Position numbers and translations under genes: made by a program. From CAYSHJ01 sp964589725 (GTDB taxonomy: Bacteria; Planctomycetota; Planctomycetia; Planctomycetales; Planctomycetaceae), in contig CAZPUJ010000532.1 in assembly GCA_964589725.1 (NCBI GenBank), positions 1 to 10,256 on the forward strand: 10,256 bases of DNA, given 5' to 3'. Below are positions 7,703 through 10,256 of the stretch, one piece after another (positions within the stretch are counted from its first letter, which is position 1; each line of letters starts with the position of its first letter). The notes under the pieces were generated by a model, which saw only the letters and a program-made list of their open reading frames with translations, made no database searches and was not told where the DNA came from.

Positions 7703-8056
7703 ATGTTGCGAGAATTTCAGAACGAAACGGTCGAATACATTGGCAAATCAACGCGGAACGTCGAGAGCCGAGCCGGAATTCGTTTTGACAGCCCGCCTTC
7801 CCGGCTGGACGACCTGTGGCAAATCTTCGCGGACAGCGTCGCAGACATGCTGCGGCAATTGCGTGCGACACCGCTTGCGGCGCAGGATTGGGATGGTCTG
7901 CAACAGGTGTTGGCGTCATTGCCGATGACCACGGACGAATTCGGTAAAGCGAAGAATCGACTGCTCAACGCCAGTCGGTACGCGAAGACCGGCGAGTTCG
8001 GTGCCGCACAGTTTGAATTGCGTTTGTTACCGACGAGCATGGCTCGCGCGACGTAA
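7703..8056 (+). CDS. Small protein of unknown function (117 aa)
   Basis: I do not recognise this protein. It is soluble-looking, with no signal peptide or membrane segment. It is rich in Leu, Ala and Arg, with probable helices at about 35-75 (LDDLWQIFADSVADMLRQLR) and 80-115 (MTTDEFGKAKNRLLNASRYA, then a GAAQFELRLL segment). The second segment looks like a helical hairpin with a conserved-style NRL..A.RY pattern. Evidence for a real gene is the GGGAG ribosome binding site at the right distance, typical codon use, and a position facing away from the sigma factor gene across a shared regulatory region. It ends in TAA at 8054-8056, just before the convergent kinase-like relic. A role tied to the neighbouring sigma-kinase operon is possible but unsupported. 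Confidence 0.72.
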   Translation: MLREFQNETVEYIGKSTRNVESRAGIRFDSPPSRLDDLWQIFADSVADMLRQLRATPLAAQDWDGLQQVLASLPMTTDEFGKAKNRLLNASRYAKTGEFGAAQFELRLLPTSMARAT

Positions 8057-8088
8057 ACATCAAGAAAACACTCCGGCTGTCGACTCTC

Positions 8089-8250
8089 GTATTTCTTCCA
8101 CAACAGCTTTCCCTCTGGCAAAGTCAGACAGCGCAACGCGCAGGCAATGACGAGATGTGGAAAGCTGTCGATCTCCGGTGCGAACACTTTCTGCTTGGCA
8201 CGTTGAGGATGTTGATAGCAGGAGTGTCCGAGCTCCGAGGGCTGTTGGCC
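8089..8250 (-). pseudogene. Relic of a kinase-like gene, same family as the gene at 1-570
   Basis: On the minus strand the frame reads SELGHSCYQHPQR, then FAPEIDSFPHLVIACALRCL and GKLLWKKY. I recognise this as the segment that follows the IDYDGMW motif in planctomycete kinase-like proteins of the family seen at 1-570 (usual pattern: ELGHPxYQHPQR, then EVDRFPHLVI, then LWxKYDNGDN). No start codon context, N-lobe or catalytic loop is present. Likeness ends about residue WKKY, well before the usual protein end. The 5' boundary coincides with the left end of the IS3 element, so the gene was probably cut by the insertion or a later deletion. The frame continues open to 7717 only by chance, overlapping the small gene. 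The recognition is from memory of the family and needs a search. Confidence 0.6.
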
Positions 8251-8265
8251 AGTGGACTTGTCCAC
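8244..8265 (+). repeat. Putative left terminal inverted repeat of the IS3-family element
   Basis: Begins with GTTGGCC, then TGGA and GTC blocks that reappear in the reverse complement of 9473-9493. The inner part also contains the short palindrome TGGACTTGTCCA (8253-8264). Confidence 0.55.
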
Positions 8266-8304
8266 GCTTTGCGTGCGCGCACAGCAGCGCGTATTGTGAC
8301 GCGT

Positions 8305-8310
8305 GAGGAG
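8305..8310 (+). promoter_or_regulatory. Ribosome binding site of IS3 orfA
   Basis: GAGGAG lies eight bases before ATG 8319 and fixes the orfA start. Confidence 0.75.
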
Positions 8311-8318
8311 CGAAGTTC

Positions 8319-8612
8319 ATGTCGAATCGTCGAGTGTTCACGAGGGAGTTCCGAGTCGAGGCCGTGGCGCTGGTGTCGCGGCAAGGCTTGAGTGTCACGG
8401 AGGCGGCACGTCGGCTGGAGATTGGGCCGAATCTGCTGCGGAAGTGGCGGCAGCAGTTGGAGTCGGAGGGATCGCGAGCGATTGCGGCGAAGGCACAGCC
8501 GACGGCATTGGAGGAGGAACTTCGTCGTCTGCGGGGCGAGAACGAGCGGCTGCGGATGGAGCGTGAGGTTTTAGAAAAAGCGACGGTCTTCTTCGCGAAG
8601 GAATCGCGATGA
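8319..8612 (+). CDS. IS3-family transposase OrfA (helix-turn-helix protein)
   Basis: This 97-residue protein has the usual OrfA layout. A helix-turn-helix of the HTH_Tnp_1 type lies at about 5-48 (FTREFRVEAVALV, then LSVTEAARRLEIGPNLLRKW). A Glu/Arg/Leu-rich coiled coil lies at about 63-92 (ALEEELRRLRGENERLRMER) and would serve for dimerisation. OrfA binds the terminal repeats. It ends in TGA overlapping the ATG of orfB (ATGA), and orfB lies in the -1 frame. A short A-run at 8575-8579 followed by G could allow -1 slippage to an OrfAB fusion, and the -1 frame is open from there to 8609, but the run is shorter than the classical A6G. The gene appears intact. Confidence 0.93.
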   Translation: MSNRRVFTREFRVEAVALVSRQGLSVTEAARRLEIGPNLLRKWRQQLESEGSRAIAAKAQPTALEEELRRLRGENERLRMEREVLEKATVFFAKESR

Positions 8613-9466
8613 GATACGCCTTCGTCGAGCAGCATCGGAGTGAGTGGCCGATCGTGATTCAGTGCGAGGTGCTGCGGGCGTCTCGCAGCGGGTTTTATTC
8701 GTGGCGGAAGCGTCCGCCGAGCGCGACCTCGACGAGGCGGGCCGCGTTGACTCCGGAAGTTCGCGAAGTGCATCGGCTCAGCCGCGAGACGTATGGAGCT
8801 GTGCGCGTGCAGCGAGCGTTGGCGAAGCGTGGGACGACGTGCGATCGCAAGACGGTGGCGAAGCTGATGCGTACGGCGGGGATTCGGTCGAAGAGTTCGC
8901 GGAAGTTCCGCGTCACGACGACCGATTCGAATCGCGCTCAGCCAGTGGCGGCGAACCTGTTGGCTCGGGATTTCACGGCGGAGAAGACCAATCAGAAATG
9001 GGTGGCGGACATCACGTACATCGCGACTCTGGAAGGTTGGTTGTACCTGGCGGCGGTGCTCGACCTGTTCACTCGCAAGGTGGTGGGCTGGTCGATGTCG
9101 GAGCGGATCGACAGCCGGTTGGTGATCGATGCGTTGGAGATGGCCGTGTCTCGACAACGTCCCGACATCGGCTTGATCGCGCACTCGGATCGGGGCGTGC
9201 AGTACGCCAGCGAGCACTACCAACGCACGCTGACGACTTAGGGCATCGAATGCAGCATGAGCCGCCGCCGCGATTGCTGGGACAACGCCCCGGCCGAGAG
9301 CTTCTTCGCGACATTGAAGAAGGAGTTGGTGCATCACGAAGTTTATGAAACTCGGGGCGAGGCTCGCGTGAGCCTGTTCGAGTACATCGAAGTGTTTTAC
9401 AACCGCGAACGCCTGCACTCGTCGTTGGGTTACGTTTCACCCAACGACTTCGAGGCCGCCGCATGA
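8609..9466 (+). pseudogene. IS3-family transposase OrfB (rve integrase core), interrupted by an in-frame TAG
   Basis: The frame encodes an HTH_21-like N-terminus (about 45-100, VREVHRLSRETYGAVRVQRA) and the DDE integrase core: D134 in WVADITYI, D194 in HSDRGVQYAS, and E230 in [13 protein letters not shown]194 and E230 have 35 residues between them, as expected for IS3. A TAG at 9239-9241 (codon 211) stops translation after 210 residues, between the second Asp and the catalytic Glu. The same frame then continues without any shift to TGA at 9464-9466 and holds the rest of the domain (CSMSRR.DCWDN to [16 protein letters not shown]). Readthrough would give about 285 residues, the family's normal length. 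R221 in [10 protein letters not shown] stands where Gly is usual, perhaps a second lesion. The truncated product should be inactive. Confidence 0.9.
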
Positions 9467-9472
9467 CCGAGA

Positions 9473-9493
9473 GGTGACCATTCCAGGGCCAAC
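9473..9493 (-). repeat. Putative right terminal inverted repeat of the IS3-family element
   Basis: Read on the minus strand it begins GTTGGCC and then follows the left end with one single-base gap. It starts seven bases after the orfB stop, as is usual for IS3-family elements. Confidence 0.55.
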
Positions 9494-9500
9494 GATTTTC

Positions 9501-9588
9501 GCGGCGGCGGGGGGCATTTGTTTCCCGCCGCGCTCCGTCTATGAAATCATCGAGCCGACTGCGCGCGGCGGAAAATGCCCCCGCCGCC
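9501..9588. repeat. GC-rich imperfect inverted repeat (stem-loop)
   Basis: The arms at about 9503-9533 and 9561-9588 are near reverse complements: GGCGGC, a G run, CATTT, then CCGCCGCGC, with a few inserted bases. A 27-base spacer separates them. There is no gene inside. It could be a palindromic REP/MITE-like element or a strong terminator-like hairpin at the IS3/IS110 boundary; it lacks a T-tract. Confidence 0.65.
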
Positions 9589-9684
9589 AATCCCCCAGGC
9601 CTGCGGCCTGATTCTCAGAAACCTGTCCCGTGTCAAACCATCAGTACCACTCTTAACCCAGCGCATGCAAAACTTGGGCAGGTC
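9589..9684. other. Non-coding stretch between the GC-rich hairpin and the IS110 relic
   Basis: No gene is recognised. It contains a small perfect hairpin AGGCC-TGC-GGCCT at about 9597-9609. The minus-strand frame of the IS110 relic stays open through it, but the translated residues no longer resemble a transposase. Confidence 0.5.
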
Positions 9685-9972
9685 CACTTCCGAGAACGCC
9701 CACTTCAGGTGCGCGTTGCCGATCTTGTGGCCGTGACCGGCGGTCTTCTTCCCGGCTGATTCGTGCGCGCACTTCACCAACCGGCAGTACGACACAAACT
9801 GCTGCACGCTGCCGAAACGCCCGATGTCATGCACTTCGTACAGAATCACCATCGCCAAGATCGGAACGCACCGCCCGCTGCACGCTTTCGTCGCTGAACT
9901 GCTCGGCCACGCCCAGGCGATTCGAACTGTTCCGCAACCGCTTCTCCGGAGGCTCGACGTTGTACTGGGATA
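9685..9972 (-). pseudogene. IS110-family transposase relic with internal deletion
   Basis: Two adjoining minus-strand pieces match an IS110-family transposase. The upstream piece (about 9972-9858) reads SQYNVEPPEKRL, then LGVAEQFSDESVQRAVRSDL; the family pattern is SQYN..., then FxDxSVQxSxxxDLALI. The downstream piece (9861-9685), in another frame, reads ILAMVILYEVHDIGRF, FVSYCRLVKCAHESAGKK and KIGNAHLKWAFSE, matching the Transposase_20 C-terminal domain, with the Ser of HESAGK probably the conserved serine. About 40 residues expected between DL and ILA (including the PGIG motif) are missing and the frame changes at the junction (9858-9862). This indicates an internal deletion. The N-terminal RuvC-like domain is absent, the piece abutting the 32-bp inverted repeat at SQYN. 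The C-terminus is lost after KWAFSE. It cannot be functional. Confidence 0.8.
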
Positions 9973-9973
9973 A

Positions 9974-10068
9974 GGGGTCGGGTGTGCGAATTTCAGAAAT
10001 CGCCGCTCTCGACTTGGCCATGATTGACGCTCACAACGGCGATTTCTGAAATTCGCACACCCGACCCC
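9974..10068. repeat. Perfect 32-bp inverted repeat with 31-base spacer (MITE/REP-like palindromic element)
   Basis: The left arm 9974-10005 starts GGGGTCGGGTGTGCGAATTT. The right arm 10037-10068 is its exact reverse complement over all 32 bases, ending CCGACCCC. The 95-base unit has no gene, although both strands can be read as AISEIRTPDP. It directly borders the IS110 relic on the left. The sharp GGGGTC...GACCCC ends suggest a mobile palindromic unit. No target duplication is evident. Confidence 0.85.
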
Positions 10069-10256
10069 GCGTTCAATGCCAAGGACTCCGCCATTCCCCG
10101 ACGGCTCCCGAACGACCTGCGGCAGGGCCTGAACGTGACCAAAAAAAGCACGTTCCGCGCCCGCGCCATCGGCGGCTTCGGAGTGAGCGGCCCGTATCAA
10201 ATGTGGATGGCAGTTGAGTGAGCTGCCGCGCAAGAGTGCCGCGCCGATGGAGTTGG
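10069..10256. other. Right-edge stretch without a recognised gene
   Basis: I see nothing I can name. The plus frame reads 50 residues to a TGA at 10219-10221 (including NVTKKSTFRARAIGGFGVSG), but it has no start of its own outside the inverted repeat. The N-terminal part of the IS110 transposase expected on the far side of the palindrome is not here on either strand. Confidence 0.5.

Larger units (their letters stand above)
8244..9493 (+). mobile_element. IS3-family insertion sequence, about 1.25 kb, probably inactive
   Basis: The element contains orfA and orfB of an IS3-family transposase. It is bounded by imperfect terminal inverted repeats: a left end at 8244-8265 beginning GTTGGCC, and a right end at 9473-9493 ending GGCCAAC. 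They match at about 16 of 21 positions with one gap. If the true tips are the TG...CA within these (8246 and 9491), the length is 1246 bp, usual for the family. I see no target-site duplication. Together with the missing other half of the interrupted kinase-like gene on the right, this suggests that one flank has been rearranged. The orfB reading frame is broken by a stop. Confidence 0.8.

Noticed and set aside
8567..8612. Classical IS3 programmed -1 frameshift site in orfA
   Set aside because: The A-run is only five long before G, short of the usual A6G, and orfB has its own ATG overlapping the orfA stop; frameshifting is possible but not supported.
9239..9241. TAG as a recoded sense codon (selenocysteine/pyrrolysine-like or alternative code)
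   Set aside because: TAG ends the kinase gene in this window (4891-4889) and the only interrupted frame is in a mobile element, so simple decay is the better explanation.
8060..9418. Minus-strand open frame of 452 codons
   Set aside because: It is antisense to IS3 orfA and orfB, rich in Arg/His/Ser as expected for the reverse strand of a GC-rich gene, and resembles nothing.
9547..10233. Minus-strand open frame of 228 codons as one protein
   Set aside because: It strings together unrelated pieces: the hairpin, part of an IS110 relic, the palindromic element and flanking DNA. Only the middle has family likeness.
1..10256. CRISPR array, tRNA or rRNA
   Set aside because: No regularly spaced repeats and no cloverleaf or rRNA-like sequence were seen on either strand.

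Overview
The window looks like a chromosomal stretch from a Planctomycetota-type bacterium. The evidence is moderately high GC, an ECF sigma factor fused by a 4-base overlap to a membrane-anchored Hanks-type Ser/Thr kinase, very long TPR proteins, and a divergent kinase-like protein whose opening residues (MPNYWP) I associate from memory with planctomycete proteins. No rRNA, tRNA or CRISPR is visible.

Left part (1-7449), all on the minus strand. Reading in the direction of transcription, an ECF sigma factor (7449-6676) overlaps a transmembrane Ser/Thr kinase (6679-4889). This is followed after 19 bases by a 1343-residue lipoprotein with TPR repeats and a C-terminal CHAT (caspase-like) protease domain carrying a His/Cys dyad (4869-838). 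A 246-267 bp gap then leads to a second, divergent kinase-like gene (570-1) that runs off the window. The first three genes look like one operon: a transcription factor, a membrane kinase with a probable extracytoplasmic domain resembling DUF4384, and an envelope-anchored caspase-like protease. I read it as a candidate envelope stress or signalling module. Four short in-frame tandem duplications sit in linkers or tails of these three proteins.

Middle (7450-8250). A 253 bp divergent intergenic region holds a 16-bp palindrome. It is followed by a small plus-strand gene of unknown function with a good ribosome binding site (7703-8056). A minus-strand relic (8250-8089) comes next. It resembles the segment that should follow the DYD motif in proteins of the same kinase-like family as the gene at the left edge.

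Right part (8244-10256) is a graveyard of mobile DNA. It holds an IS3-family element of about 1.25 kb whose orfB has an in-frame TAG between the second Asp and the Glu of the DDE triad; a GC-rich imperfect inverted repeat; an IS110-family transposase relic with an internal deletion; a perfect 32-bp inverted repeat (a palindromic MITE/REP-like element) abutting that relic; and 188 bases with nothing recognised.
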